This document shows positions 43,662-52,438 of a DNA stretch of 64,000 nt, piece by piece; the stretch's first letter is position 1; each line of letters starts with the position of its first letter. The stretch spans positions 2,914,001 through 2,978,000 of the forward strand of contig NZ_CP110806.1 in assembly GCF_026184235.1 (NCBI RefSeq), read 5' to 3'. The DNA is from Cellulomonas sp. S1-8. GTDB lineage: Bacteria > Actinomycetota > Actinomycetes > Actinomycetales > Cellulomonadaceae. The translations under genes and the position numbers were made by a program. The notes under the pieces were generated by a model. That model worked only from the letters and a program-made list of their open reading frames with translations. It was not told the origin of the DNA and searched no databases.

Positions 43662-44936
43662 TCAGGGCGCCTCGTGGCGGCGCGCCCACGGGAACGGGTC
43701 GGTGCCGTTGAGGTACCAGTCGCCGACGAGCGCGGCCTTGTACGGCACCGGGTTGTGCGACGTGAGCGTGCGGGCGTTACGCCAGTGCCGGTCGAGCTGG
43801 GTGTGGCGCTCCACGGCCGACGAGCCGAGGGCGTCGAACAGGTCGGTGCCGGCCCGCAGGGCGGCGTCGGCGGCGACGATCTGCGCCTCCCACGTCGCGA
43901 CGGCCGCGTCGCGCAGCGGCTCGGGCGTGACGGGCACCCGCCCGGCCTCGTCGGTCCGCACGTCGGCCGCCGCCGGGTCCGCCGCGAGCCGTGCCAGACC
44001 CGCGTCGATCGCGTCGGCGGCCGCGAGCACGACGGCACGCGCGGCCGCGCCGTGCGCGGCGACACGCCCCACGACCTCCTGCACGATCGCGTCCTCGCGG
44101 GGGGCCGCCGCGAGGCCCTGCGGGTAGTTCCGCACGCGCCGGCGGACCGCGACGGTCGCGTCGTCACGTGCCGCGAGCGCGACGCCCGCGAGCGCGGTCA
44201 GCAGGACGAGCTGGAAGACGATCTCCTGGTGCGGCGACCGCCCCCCGTCGCGGTACAGCGCGTCGGGTACGACCGGCACGCCGTCCAGCACGGTGGTACC
44301 GCTGCCGGTCAGCCGCTGGCCGATGCCGTCCCAGTCGTCGTGCAGCGTCACCCCCGCGTCGTGCGCGTCGACGACCACGAGCACGTCGCCGTCGGCGGTG
44401 TCCTTGCCGGTCACCGTGATCCAGTCCGCGTACACGCTGCCGGTGCTGTAGTACTTCGTACCCGTGACGGTCGCCGGGGCGGTGGTGTCGTCGACGCGCG
44501 TCGGGACCGCCTGCTCACCGGGAGCCGGGGCCTTCTGCGACCACGCGCCGCCGACGACCTGCCCGGCGGCGATGCGGGCGATCCACCGCTCGCCACCGGG
44601 TGCGTCGCGGTGCCACAGCCGGTCCTCGACGAACGCGACGTGGTTGCGCCACACCTGCGGGTGGTTGGCGTCGGCGCGGCCCAGCTCGATCAGCAGCTCG
44701 GCGAGCTCGCGCACGCTCAGGCCCGCGCCGCCGTCGGCGACCGGCAGCCGCACGGCCCCGAACCCGGCGTCAGCCAGCAGCCGGACCTCGTCGTGGGGCA
44801 GCTCACGCGTGCGGTCCCGCTCGCGGGACCGCTCCGCGATGGTCGCGAGGACGGGCGCGAGGTGCTCGCGGACGGCCGCGAGGCCCGCGGGCAGGCCCGT
44901 GGCCGGCAGTCCGATGTCGGTGGTCGTGATGCTCAT
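43662..44936 (-). CDS. Acyl-CoA-dehydrogenase-like flavin monooxygenase (SfnB/DszC type)
   Basis: A 424-residue protein with the acyl-CoA dehydrogenase fold: N-terminal helical domain (LADAGFGAVRLPVADGGAGLSVRELAELLIELGRAD), beta domain (GGAWSQKAPAPGEQAVPTRV; VTGTKYYSTGSVYADWITVTG) and a C-terminal helical bundle (ALGSSAVERHTQLDRHWRNARTLTSHNPV). The ending HWRNARTLTSHNP is typical of the DszC/SfnB branch, which act as FMNH2-dependent monooxygenases or in sulfur acquisition rather than in fatty acid oxidation. It overlaps the luciferase-like gene (ATGA). Confidence 0.88.
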   Translation of the reverse strand: MSITTTDIGLPATGLPAGLAAVREHLAPVLATIAERSRERDRTRELPHDEVRLLADAGFGAVRLPVADGGAGLSVRELAELLIELGRADANHPQVWRNHVAFVEDRLWHRDAPGGERWIARIAAGQVVGGAWSQKAPAPGEQAVPTRVDDTTAPATVTGTKYYSTGSVYADWITVTGKDTADGDVLVVVDAHDAGVTLHDDWDGIGQRLTGSGTTVLDGVPVVPDALYRDGGRSPHQEIVFQLVLLTALAGVALAARDDATVAVRRRVRNYPQGLAAAPREDAIVQEVVGRVAAHGAAARAVVLAAADAIDAGLARLAADPAAADVRTDEAGRVPVTPEPLRDAAVATWEAQIVAADAALRAGTDLFDALGSSAVERHTQLDRHWRNARTLTSHNPVPYKAALVGDWYLNGTDPFPWARRHEAP

Positions 44937-46510
44937 CGGGCACTCCCCAGGACGAGGTCGGTGGCGGGCCGCGTGCCGCCGAGTCCGCGGCCGCCGCGGT
45001 AGGCCGCGGCGGGGTGGGTCTGCGGCAGGCGGTCGTGCGTGCCGGTCAGGCGACGCCGGAGCGTCTCGCCCGGGACGTAGCTCTCGCGCAGCCGCCCGCG
45101 CCGCCGCAGCTCGGGGACGACGAACTCGACGAAGTCGCGTGCGGTGTCGAACGAGTGGTACTGCCGCAGGTTGATGCCGTCGATGCCGACCTCGTCGAGC
45201 CAGCGCTCGATCTCGTCGGCGACGGCCGTCGGTGTGCCGGCCGCGAAGAAGTCGCGCTCCATCTGCTCGGAGGCGGACGCCGCGAAGTCCCCGACGGTGC
45301 TGTCCAGGGCTGTCGGCGGCACCGCGTCCTGCGGCGCTCCCTCCCGCTCGAGCGCCTCGCGCACCGTGATGTCCTGCGGATGGGCGGTGGGGTCGAAGCG
45401 CAGGCCCGCGTGCACGAACCGGCCGACCACGCTGCGGTGCTCGCGGTACTGCGCGAGCTTGCGCTCCACGTCCGCGTCCGTCCGCCCGACGACGACCGCG
45501 GCCTGCACGATGACCTTGAGATCATCGGCCGCCCGGCCGGCGGCGACCGCGGCCTGGCGGAACTGTGCGAGCAGCGCGCCGAACGCGCCGGCCCGCGCGC
45601 CCGTGAACACGACCTCGGCGTGCCGCGCGGCCTGCGCGATGCCCGCGGGTGACGCCGTGGCCTGGAAGAGGACGGGGGTGCGCTGCGGCGAGGGCTCCGA
45701 CAGGTGCGGTCCGGCGACGGCGAAGTGCTCGCCGACGTGGTCGATGTACCGCACCTTCTCGGGGTCGGTGTAGACGCCGCCGGCGGCGTCACGGACCACC
45801 GCGTCGTCGTCCCACGAGCCTTCCCACAGCTTGTAGAGGACGGTGAGGTACTCCTCGGCGATCGCGAAGCGGGTGTCGTGCTCGATCTCGTCCGCGAGGC
45901 CGAAGTTGCGGGCCGCGTTGGGCAGGTAGGAGGTCACGACGTTCCAGCCGATGCGACCGGCGGTCAGGTGGTCGAGGGTGCTCATGCGACGGGCGAAGGC
46001 GAACGGCGGCTCGTAGCTGGTCGACGCCGTCACCCCGAACCCGAGGTGGTCGGTCACGGCCGCCATCGCCGGCACGACGAGCATCGGGTCGTTGTTCGGG
46101 ATCTGCAGGCCCTCGCGCAGCGCGTCGGCGGGGCCCCCGCGGAACACGTCGTACGCGCCGACGACGTCCGCGAGGAAGACCGCGTCGAACCCGCCGTCCT
46201 CGAGGATGCGCGCGAGCTCGGTCCAGTACCGGATGTCGGTGTAGCGGTGCCGGTTGTTGCCGGGCAGGCGCCACAGCCCGTGGGTGATGTGGCTGACGCA
46301 GTTCATCTCGAACAGGTTGAGGATCAGGCGCTTGGGGAGGGCGGCAGGGGGCGTGATGGTGTGCTCCAGGGGACGTCGGGCGCGGTCGGGGCGCCAGCGG
46401 GGGGTGTGCTCGTCCGGCAGCCGCAGCCCAGGCGGGGCCTGCGCAGGGTGGGACGAGGGGACGTGCGGGGGCGACGTCAGGCCGTCGCGCGGCGCGGCTG
46501 CGCCGGACAC
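44933..46510 (-). CDS. Luciferase-like FMN-dependent monooxygenase (NtaA/SnaA/DszA type), start uncertain
   Basis: The conserved part begins at KRLILNLFEMNCVSHITHGLWR and runs for about 465 residues: NNRHRYTDIRYWTELARILEDGGFDAVFLADVVG, SYEPPFAFARRMSTLDHLTAGRIGWNVVTSY, and SPQRTPVLFQATASPAG are clear landmarks of the nitrilotriacetate-monooxygenase group. These enzymes use FMNH2 and oxygen to cleave C-N or C-S bonds. GTG 46510 is a placeholder start: none of the in-frame ATG/GTG codons upstream of the conserved part has a ribosome site. A GGAG (46364-46367) lies six bases before an ATC codon at 46357. First gene of an operon with an acyl-CoA-dehydrogenase-like partner and a family 5 ABC importer. 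Confidence 0.88.
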   Translation of the reverse strand: MSGAAAPRDGLTSPPHVPSSHPAQAPPGLRLPDEHTPRWRPDRARRPLEHTITPPAALPKRLILNLFEMNCVSHITHGLWRLPGNNRHRYTDIRYWTELARILEDGGFDAVFLADVVGAYDVFRGGPADALREGLQIPNNDPMLVVPAMAAVTDHLGFGVTASTSYEPPFAFARRMSTLDHLTAGRIGWNVVTSYLPNAARNFGLADEIEHDTRFAIAEEYLTVLYKLWEGSWDDDAVVRDAAGGVYTDPEKVRYIDHVGEHFAVAGPHLSEPSPQRTPVLFQATASPAGIAQAARHAEVVFTGARAGAFGALLAQFRQAAVAAGRAADDLKVIVQAAVVVGRTDADVERKLAQYREHRSVVGRFVHAGLRFDPTAHPQDITVREALEREGAPQDAVPPTALDSTVGDFAASASEQMERDFFAAGTPTAVADEIERWLDEVGIDGINLRQYHSFDTARDFVEFVVPELRRRGRLRESYVPGETLRRRLTGTHDRLPQTHPAAAYRGGRGLGGTRPATDLVLGSAR

Positions 46511-46632
46511 GACCGGGCGCCGCGGACGCACGCCGGACAGGCGTGCGCGGCCACCGGGAGGTGGCGCTGGGCGCACGCCGACCCGGTGGGGCGGCGGCTG
46601 GGGGTCGTGGTCACGCGACGGACGCTAGGCAT
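46477..46632 (-). CDS. Possible Cys-rich upstream ORF of the monooxygenase operon
   Basis: ATG 46632 opens a 51-codon frame, out of frame with the monooxygenase gene. It has five Cys in its second half (SACAQRH, HACPACV, RSCPAQ). It lies between the likely promoter (AT-rich stretch near 46715-46735) and the monooxygenase. Short Cys-rich leader ORFs are known to control sulfur genes in mycobacteria. No good ribosome site; it could be chance coding in GC-rich DNA. Confidence 0.25.
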   Translation of the reverse strand: MPSVRRVTTTPSRRPTGSACAQRHLPVAAHACPACVRGARSCPAQPRRATA

Positions 46633-46733
46633 CACCGCGGCGCGGCGTCCAACAACGATCGGTGATGACCGGCCATCAGACCCCGTCGTCATGGGCATCC
46701 GCCCGACACCGCGTCCATAAAATGAGACTGATC

Positions 46734-46762
46734 TGGTCAACATTTGGCCACGCACCTAGATT
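46734..46762 (+). promoter_or_regulatory. Promoter of leaderless LysR gene
   Basis: TGGTCA (46734-46739), 17 bases, TAGATT (46757-46762), then six bases to the ATG at 46769. The start codon is at the expected transcription start. The same AT-rich gap (46715-46745) must hold the divergent promoter of the monooxygenase operon. Confidence 0.6.
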
Positions 46763-46768
46763 CGGCCC

Positions 46769-47665
46769 ATGGCGGACACCCTCGACCTCGGGCAGCTGCG
46801 CAGCCTCGTGGCCGTCGCCACCTGTGGCGGCGTCGGCCGCGCAGCAGCAGCGCTGCACCTGAGCCAGCCCGCCGTCAGCCAGCACGTGCGTCTGCTCGAG
46901 CGCCGGCTGCAGCGCGCCCTCCTCGTGCGAGACGCCCGCGGCGCACGGCTCACCGCCGCCGGGCAGCAGCTCGTCGAGGAGGCTCGGCGCATCCTCGCCG
47001 TGCACGACGAGGCCCTCGCGCGACTCTCGGCGGCGACGCCGGCGCCGCTGGTAGTCGGCTGCGCGGAGGCGGCGGCCGAGCAGGTGCTCCCCGCCGTCCT
47101 GGCGTCGCTGCGTGCCGCGTGGCCGGACCGTCGTGTGCGGTTCCTGGTCGACCGGTCGGCCTCGCTCGCCGCCGGGGTCGCCAGGGGCACGGTCGACCTC
47201 GCCGTCGTGCTCGGGGCCTCGGGCGATGCACCCGGGCGGCTCGTCGGCCGGCTCCCGCTGCGGTGGTACGCCCACGAGCACGCCGCGCCCGACGACGGAG
47301 GCGTCGTGCAGGTCGTCGCCTACACCGAGCCGTGCGCGCTGCGGACCCGCGCCCTCGCCGAGCTCGCCGATGCCGGCCGACGCGCGGAGGTCTCGACCGA
47401 GTCGACGAGCCTCGAGGGCGTCGTGGCGGCGGCCCGTGCGGGACTCGGCGTCGCGGCCCTGCCCGGTGCGGGGGCCCCGCGCGCGGGGCTCGTGGAGCGC
47501 CTCGACCTCCCCTCGCTGGGCGTGGTGGGGATCCACCTGGCGACGCGTCGAGGGCTCGATCTCGACGTGGAGGCGGCAGCCCTCGGCGCGCTCGAGCGCG
47601 GAGGTGAGGTCGCGACGGACGTGGCCCCAGCACGGCATCCAGCCATCACGCTCACCGCACCCTGA
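46769..47665 (+). CDS. LysR-family regulator, divergent from the monooxygenase operon
   Basis: A 298-residue LysR regulator. The winged helix is in residues about 6-66 (LRSLVAVATCGGVGRAAAALHLSQPAVSQHVRLLERRLQRALLVRD). The effector domain follows (LVVGCAEAAAEQVLPAVLASLRAAWPDRRVRFLV; ESTSLEGVVAAARAGLGVAALP). It is divergent from the monooxygenase-transporter operon with 258 bases between, so that operon is the probable target. The gene appears leaderless. Confidence 0.92.
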   Translation: MADTLDLGQLRSLVAVATCGGVGRAAAALHLSQPAVSQHVRLLERRLQRALLVRDARGARLTAAGQQLVEEARRILAVHDEALARLSAATPAPLVVGCAEAAAEQVLPAVLASLRAAWPDRRVRFLVDRSASLAAGVARGTVDLAVVLGASGDAPGRLVGRLPLRWYAHEHAAPDDGGVVQVVAYTEPCALRTRALAELADAGRRAEVSTESTSLEGVVAAARAGLGVAALPGAGAPRAGLVERLDLPSLGVVGIHLATRRGLDLDVEAAALGALERGGEVATDVAPARHPAITLTAP

Positions 47666-47740
47666 CGCGCGGTCCGACGCCCCGCGTCACCTCGTCAGGT
47701 CATGCAACATGAGCATATGCGATATGACCGCTATGGCCGA

Positions 47741-47746
47741 TAGAAT
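47741..47746 (+). promoter_or_regulatory. -10 element of second leaderless LysR gene
   Basis: TAGAAT (47741-47746) is six bases from the ATG at 47753. Upstream (47701-47735) is an AT-rich stretch with a perfect GCATATGC palindrome (47713-47720) and repeated ATATG/CTATG words, a likely autoregulatory region. Confidence 0.55.
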
Positions 47747-47752
47747 CTGCTC

Positions 47753-48646
47753 ATGCCGTCCGTCGTGCAGCTCCGCCTCCTCGTCGCGGTCGTCGAGCAC
47801 GCGTCGTTCACGGACGCCGCGATCGCGCTCGGGGTGAGCCAGTCGGGCGTCTCGCACGCGATCGCCACCCTCGAGAAGGAGTCGGGCGGACGCCTCGTCG
47901 AGCGCGACGCCCCGGTACGCCCCACTCCCCTCGGCCAGCGCCTGCTGCCCCACGCGCGCGCCACCCTCGCCTCCGTCGACGCGTACACCGCGGAGAGCGC
48001 GGCCTCCCGGCACGTCGGCACCGTGCGGCTCGCCGCCGTCCCCACCGTCTGCCAGGGCCTCATGCCGGCCCTGCTGCACCACTGGGCGCCGCGCCTGCCC
48101 GACATCCGCGTCCAGGTCTTCGAGGGCGACGACGAGGAGCTGCCCGTCTGGCTCGAGAGCGGGACCGTCGACGCCGCGGTGCTGGTCGACCCGACGCCCT
48201 TCCCGCAGGGCGCGCGGCTCGTCGCCCGCGACGACTTCCGGGCCGTCGTGCGCCGCGACCACCCGCTCGCCGAGGAGCCCGTGATCGCCCTGGCCGAGCT
48301 GCACGAGGACGGTCTGCTCGTCTCCGCCGGGGGGTGCGAGGCGCAGGTCCGCAAGATGCACGCCGACGTGGCCCTGCCGTTCGCCCCCGCCCAGCGCGTC
48401 CGCGAGCTCGCGACGATGATGCGGATGGTCGCCGAGGGCATCGGGGTGTCGATCATGCCGGCGCTCGGGGGCGCGATGCTGCCCGCCGAGCTCACCATGC
48501 GGCCCCTGACGCCCGTCCTGACGCGCGAGCTCGTCATCACCGGGCCCCTGCAACGGCCCTGGCACCCCCTCGTGCACGCCGTCATCGACGCGACCGACGT
48601 CGACCCGGTGGACGCGACGTCGGGCGCGGCGAGCATCGCCCGGTAG
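47753..48646 (+). CDS. LysR-family regulator
   Basis: A 297-residue LysR regulator. Winged helix in residues about 4-62 (LRLLVAVVEHASFTDAAIALGVSQSGVSHAIATLEKESGGRLVERD). Effector domain typical of the family (VRLAAVPTVCQGLMPALLHHWAPRLPDIRVQVFEGDDEEL; MVAEGIGVSIMPALGG). It has its own promoter 87 bases after the first LysR gene and is followed by a strong bidirectional terminator. The target is not obvious: the neighbours are another LysR gene and a UPF0182 gene on the other strand. Confidence 0.92.
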   Translation: MPSVVQLRLLVAVVEHASFTDAAIALGVSQSGVSHAIATLEKESGGRLVERDAPVRPTPLGQRLLPHARATLASVDAYTAESAASRHVGTVRLAAVPTVCQGLMPALLHHWAPRLPDIRVQVFEGDDEELPVWLESGTVDAAVLVDPTPFPQGARLVARDDFRAVVRRDHPLAEEPVIALAELHEDGLLVSAGGCEAQVRKMHADVALPFAPAQRVRELATMMRMVAEGIGVSIMPALGGAMLPAELTMRPLTPVLTRELVITGPLQRPWHPLVHAVIDATDVDPVDATSGAASIAR

Positions 48647-48662
48647 TCCCGGGCCCCACGAC

Positions 48663-48709
48663 GACGCCCGCCGCACCCGCCGATCGAGCAAGGCGGTGCG
48701 GCGGGCGTC
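48663..48709. terminator. Strong bidirectional terminator
   Basis: GACGCCCGCCGCACC (48663-48677) and GGTGCGGCGGGCGTC (48695-48709) form a perfect 15-bp stem between the LysR gene and the convergent UPF0182 gene. The downstream strand ends in CTGTGTGG with only a weak T run. Confidence 0.85.
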
Positions 48710-48717
48710 CTGTGTGG

Positions 48718-51700
48718 TCAGCTCCCGAGACGCTCCTCCGCGGCGATCGCGTCGGCGATCGCCTGGTCGAGCCGGGTCTGCGCCTCGCCGTACGCGGCGA
48801 AGTCGTTGTCCGCGAGGGCAGCCTGACCGTCCGCGATCGCCTGCCGGGCCCGCTGCAGCGCCTCGTCCAGCGCCGCGCGCGCGTCCGGGTTCTCCGGGGC
48901 CACGGCCCCGTCGGTGGGCTCGGCCGTCGGCTCGCCCGTGGGATCCGCCGTCGGTCCGGCCGTCGGATCGTCGGTCGCACCGTCCGCCGGGTCCTCGGTG
49001 ACCGGATCGGTCCCGGCGTCGCCCGCGTCGGCACCGGAGTCGCCCCCGAACACCTGGTCGAGCGCGCCGTCCAGCGTCTCGGCGAACCCGATCTCGTCAC
49101 CGAACGACACCAGCACCCGCTGCAGCAGCGGGAACGTCGTGCCGCTGGCCGCCTGGACGTACACGGGCTGCACGTACAGCAGGCCCCCGCCGACGGGCAG
49201 CGTGAGCAGGTTGCCGCGCCGCACGGTCGAGTCCCCACGCTGCAGGATGTTCAGCTCGCCCGAGACCGTGGAGTCGGCCGTGAAGTTCGCGCTCGCCTGC
49301 CCCGGCCCGGGCACCGTGGCATCACGGGCCAGCTCCAGCAGGCGCATCTTGCCGTAGTCCTCGGAGACCTCGCCGGGGGTGTTCCCCGCCTCGGCGTCGA
49401 CCGCGAGATACCCCGTCAGCACGTTGCGTGCGTTCGAGCCCGTCGGGATGAACGTCGACATCAGCGAGAACGTGGCCTCGTCCTCCCCCGGCATCTGCAG
49501 CGTGAGGTAGTACGGCGGCTGCGGCACGTCGACGCTGGTCACCGTCGGGTCGGCCGGGTTCTGCCAGAAGTCGTTGCCGGAGAAGAACTCGGCCGCGTTG
49601 GTCACGTGGTACTGGCCGAGCAGGGCCCGCTGCACCTTGAACAGGTCCTCGGGGTAGCGGATGTGGCTCATCAGGTCGCCCGAGATCTCGGACATCGGCT
49701 TCAGCGACGTGGGGAAGACCTTGGTCCACGCCTGCAGGATCGGGTCCTCCGTGTCCCACGCGTACAGCTCGACCGACCCGTCGTACGCGTCCACCGTCGC
49801 CTTCACGGAGTTGCGGATGTAGTTGACCTGCTTGGGCAGCAGCGCCTGGACCGTGCTGCTGCGCTCCGTCAGCGAGTCGGTCGTCGCGTCCTCGAGGGAA
49901 CGCACCGCCGCGTACGGGTACTGGTCCGACGTCGTGTAGCCGTCGATGATCCACTTGACGCGACCGTCGACCACGGCCGGGTACACCCGCCCGTCCAGGT
50001 CGAGGTACGGCGCGACCTTCGCGACGCGCTCGCGCGGCTGCCGGTCGTACAGGATCTGGGAGTTCTCGTTCACGCGCTCGGAGAACAGGATCTGCTCGTC
50101 GCCGAACTTCAGGGCGTACAGCGCCTTGTGCCACAGCCCCCCGATCGACGGACCCGCGGAGTCCTCCTGCGTCGGGAAGCGGAACGGCACCGAGCCGGTC
50201 CCCGTGTTGTCGTCCGGGTAGTCGAACTCCCAGCCGTCCGTGCCGTCGGCTGCACCCACGATCGAGTACTCCGGCGACTGCTGACCGAAGTAGATGCGCG
50301 GCTCGTACTCGCCGAGCGCACCCTCCGACGGGATGCCGCCCTCCCAGAACGCGGGTGCGCCACGCGCGCCGCGCGTGTTGCCGTAGGCGGCGACCACACC
50401 GAAGCCGTGCGTGTACACGGTCGTGTCGTTGGTCCAGTTGCGCTGGGCGTCGTTCAGCCCGGCCAGGTCGAGCTCGCGGACCGCGATGACCGTGTCGCGG
50501 CTCTCGCCGTCGATCGTGTAGCGGTCCACCGACAGCGAGTCGGGGAAGTTGTAGAACCCGCGGATCTGCTGCAGCTGCTTGAACGACGGCGAGACGATGT
50601 TCGGGTCGAGCAGACGGATCGACGCGGTCGTCTCCGCGTTCTCGCGCAGCGCACCCGGCTCTGCCGTGACCTTGGCGTCGTACTCGCTCGTCTCGACGTC
50701 CTCGAGGCCGTACGCCGTCAACGTCGCCTCGATGTTGCGCTGGATGTACTCCGACTCCGCGTCCTGCTGGTTCGGCTGCACCTGGAAGCGCTGGACGATC
50801 GCCGGGTAGACACCGCCGACCACGATCGCCGCGACGACCATGAGGCCCACGCCGATCGCCGGCAGGCGCCAGTTGCCCGTGACCGCGGCTGCGACGAACG
50901 CCCCCGCCACGACGACCGCGGCGACCGCGAGGATCGCCTTGGACGGGATGACGGCGTTCACGTCGGTGAAGCCCGCGCCCTGCCAGCGCTGCTCACCGGT
51001 CTGCTGCTTGGTGAGGATCGAGTACCGGTCGAGCCAGTAGTTGGCGGCGATGAGCAGCAGCACGAGCGCACCGAGCACCGACAGGTGGACGCGGGCCGCG
51101 CGCGTCGTGCGCGGAGCGCCGGCACCGCCACCGACCCGCAGGCCCCCGTACAGGTAGTGCGTGGCCACCGCGGCGACCGTGGAGAGCACCAGCACGGCCA
51201 TCAGGAACGACGTGACGAACCGCAGACCGGGCAGCGTGAACAGGTAGAAACCCAGGTCGACGCCCCACTGCGGGTCCGTGACGCCGACATCCCCGCCGTT
51301 GATCCACAGCTGCACGGTCGTCCACTGCTGGGACGCGGCGCCGCCCGCGAACAGGCCCAGCACCACGGGACCGACGATCAGCACCAGGCGGCGCAGCGGC
51401 TCGATGGCCTCGCGGTACTGGTCGAGGTTCGCCTGCTCCTGCGTCGAAGGCGCGTACACCGGACGCGCGCGGTACGCGAAGCTCAGCGAGAAGCCCACGC
51501 TCGCGGCCATGACCACGAAGCCGAGGACGAACAGCAGGCCGCGGGTGACCCACTCGGTCCGCAGCACCTCCGTGTAACCGAGCTGCGAGAACCACAGCAC
51601 CTCGGTCCAGACCTGCGCGAGCAGCAGCAGCAGGACGGCGAGCACGCCGAGCGTGATCAAGGTCGGGACCAGCGGACCGCGGCGGCGCGGCGCGACAGGT

Positions 51701-51729
51701 CGGGGGCGGGGCGGGGAGGCGAAGGTCAC
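48718..51729 (-). CDS. UPF0182-family membrane protein
   Basis: A 1003-residue protein. Residues about 20-310 contain seven or so membrane segments (PTLITLGVLAVLLLLLAQVWTEVLWFSQLGYTEV; TRGLLFVLGFVVMAASVGFSLSFAYRAR; IVGPVVLGLFAGGAASQQW; and others). A large outside domain follows (residues about 320-890), then a Pro/Thr/Asp-rich linker made of short repeats (ADPTGEPTAEPTDG) and a C-terminal coiled coil (ALQRARQAIADGQAALADNDFAAYGEAQTRL). UPF0182 is conserved across Actinobacteria (M. tuberculosis Rv3193c); function unknown. The GTG at 51729 follows GAGGA at ten bases. Confidence 0.93.
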   Translation of the reverse strand: MTFASPPRPRPVAPRRRGPLVPTLITLGVLAVLLLLLAQVWTEVLWFSQLGYTEVLRTEWVTRGLLFVLGFVVMAASVGFSLSFAYRARPVYAPSTQEQANLDQYREAIEPLRRLVLIVGPVVLGLFAGGAASQQWTTVQLWINGGDVGVTDPQWGVDLGFYLFTLPGLRFVTSFLMAVLVLSTVAAVATHYLYGGLRVGGGAGAPRTTRAARVHLSVLGALVLLLIAANYWLDRYSILTKQQTGEQRWQGAGFTDVNAVIPSKAILAVAAVVVAGAFVAAAVTGNWRLPAIGVGLMVVAAIVVGGVYPAIVQRFQVQPNQQDAESEYIQRNIEATLTAYGLEDVETSEYDAKVTAEPGALRENAETTASIRLLDPNIVSPSFKQLQQIRGFYNFPDSLSVDRYTIDGESRDTVIAVRELDLAGLNDAQRNWTNDTTVYTHGFGVVAAYGNTRGARGAPAFWEGGIPSEGALGEYEPRIYFGQQSPEYSIVGAADGTDGWEFDYPDDNTGTGSVPFRFPTQEDSAGPSIGGLWHKALYALKFGDEQILFSERVNENSQILYDRQPRERVAKVAPYLDLDGRVYPAVVDGRVKWIIDGYTTSDQYPYAAVRSLEDATTDSLTERSSTVQALLPKQVNYIRNSVKATVDAYDGSVELYAWDTEDPILQAWTKVFPTSLKPMSEISGDLMSHIRYPEDLFKVQRALLGQYHVTNAAEFFSGNDFWQNPADPTVTSVDVPQPPYYLTLQMPGEDEATFSLMSTFIPTGSNARNVLTGYLAVDAEAGNTPGEVSEDYGKMRLLELARDATVPGPGQASANFTADSTVSGELNILQRGDSTVRRGNLLTLPVGGGLLYVQPVYVQAASGTTFPLLQRVLVSFGDEIGFAETLDGALDQVFGGDSGADAGDAGTDPVTEDPADGATDDPTAGPTADPTGEPTAEPTDGAVAPENPDARAALDEALQRARQAIADGQAALADNDFAAYGEAQTRLDQAIADAIAAEERLGS

Positions 51730-51835
51730 GGCGTGGCGGTCCTCGTCGGTCGGCGGGCGACGGGCGCACAGCGCGCCCACCAGGCGAACGGACCCGGCGC
51801 GTCACAGGTTCCCACACGGGTGCGACCATGGGCGC

Positions 51836-52420
51836 GTGAGCACGTCACCCACCCCGCAGCCGACCGCCGACGACCCCTCCCCCGAGGCCCGCGCCCACCG
51901 CGCGCTGGCCGACGCGGTCCGGGAGATCGAGCACCACGTGGCCGCCGCCGGCTGGGACGCCCCCGTGCGGCTCTTCGCCCTGGTGCGCACGCAGGACGCG
52001 CTCGCCGCCGAGCCCGGACTCGCCGACCAGCTCACCCCCGAGGTGCTCGCTGCTGCCCGCGCCGACGACCAGCACCTGACGTCCGTCGAGCAGGAGGGCG
52101 TGCCCGCCGCCGACGACCTCGAACGCCTGCTCGGTGGGCTGACCTGGCCGTCGACCGTGCACGGCGCTGCCGTGACCGTCGAGCGCGTCATGCTGCCGCC
52201 GGGTGCCGAGGAGGACCTGCCGACCGACCACGACGCCGCGCTCGCCGCGCTCCTCGCGCACCCCCAGCGGCAGGACGTGCGGCTCGCCGTCGGGGTGCTG
52301 CGGAGCGGGCCGGCGTGGTGCGCCGTGCGCACCCGTGCGCACGACAGCGACGACGCCGTCGGCCAGGGACCGGACCTCGTGCCCGGCCTCGTCGAGGCGG
52401 TGCGCGCGACGCTGGGGTGA
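51836..52420 (+). CDS. PPA1309-family conserved protein
   Basis: A 194-residue soluble protein matching, as I recall, the PPA1309 family found beside UPF0182 in Actinobacteria. REIEHHVAAAGWDAPVRLFALVRTQDALAAEP and GLTWPSTVHGAAVTVERVMLPPGAEEDLP are the recognisable blocks. No membrane segment or catalytic motif is seen. The GTG start has no ribosome site and the message may be leaderless. It fills the gap between two convergent/divergent conserved genes. Function unknown. Confidence 0.85.
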   Translation: MSTSPTPQPTADDPSPEARAHRALADAVREIEHHVAAAGWDAPVRLFALVRTQDALAAEPGLADQLTPEVLAAARADDQHLTSVEQEGVPAADDLERLLGGLTWPSTVHGAAVTVERVMLPPGAEEDLPTDHDAALAALLAHPQRQDVRLAVGVLRSGPAWCAVRTRAHDSDDAVGQGPDLVPGLVEAVRATLG

Positions 52421-52438
52421 CCCGCGCCGCCGCGCCGG

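Noticed and set aside
44933..46576. Frameshift in the luciferase-like monooxygenase
   Set aside because: All conserved blocks are in one frame; only the start codon is unclear.
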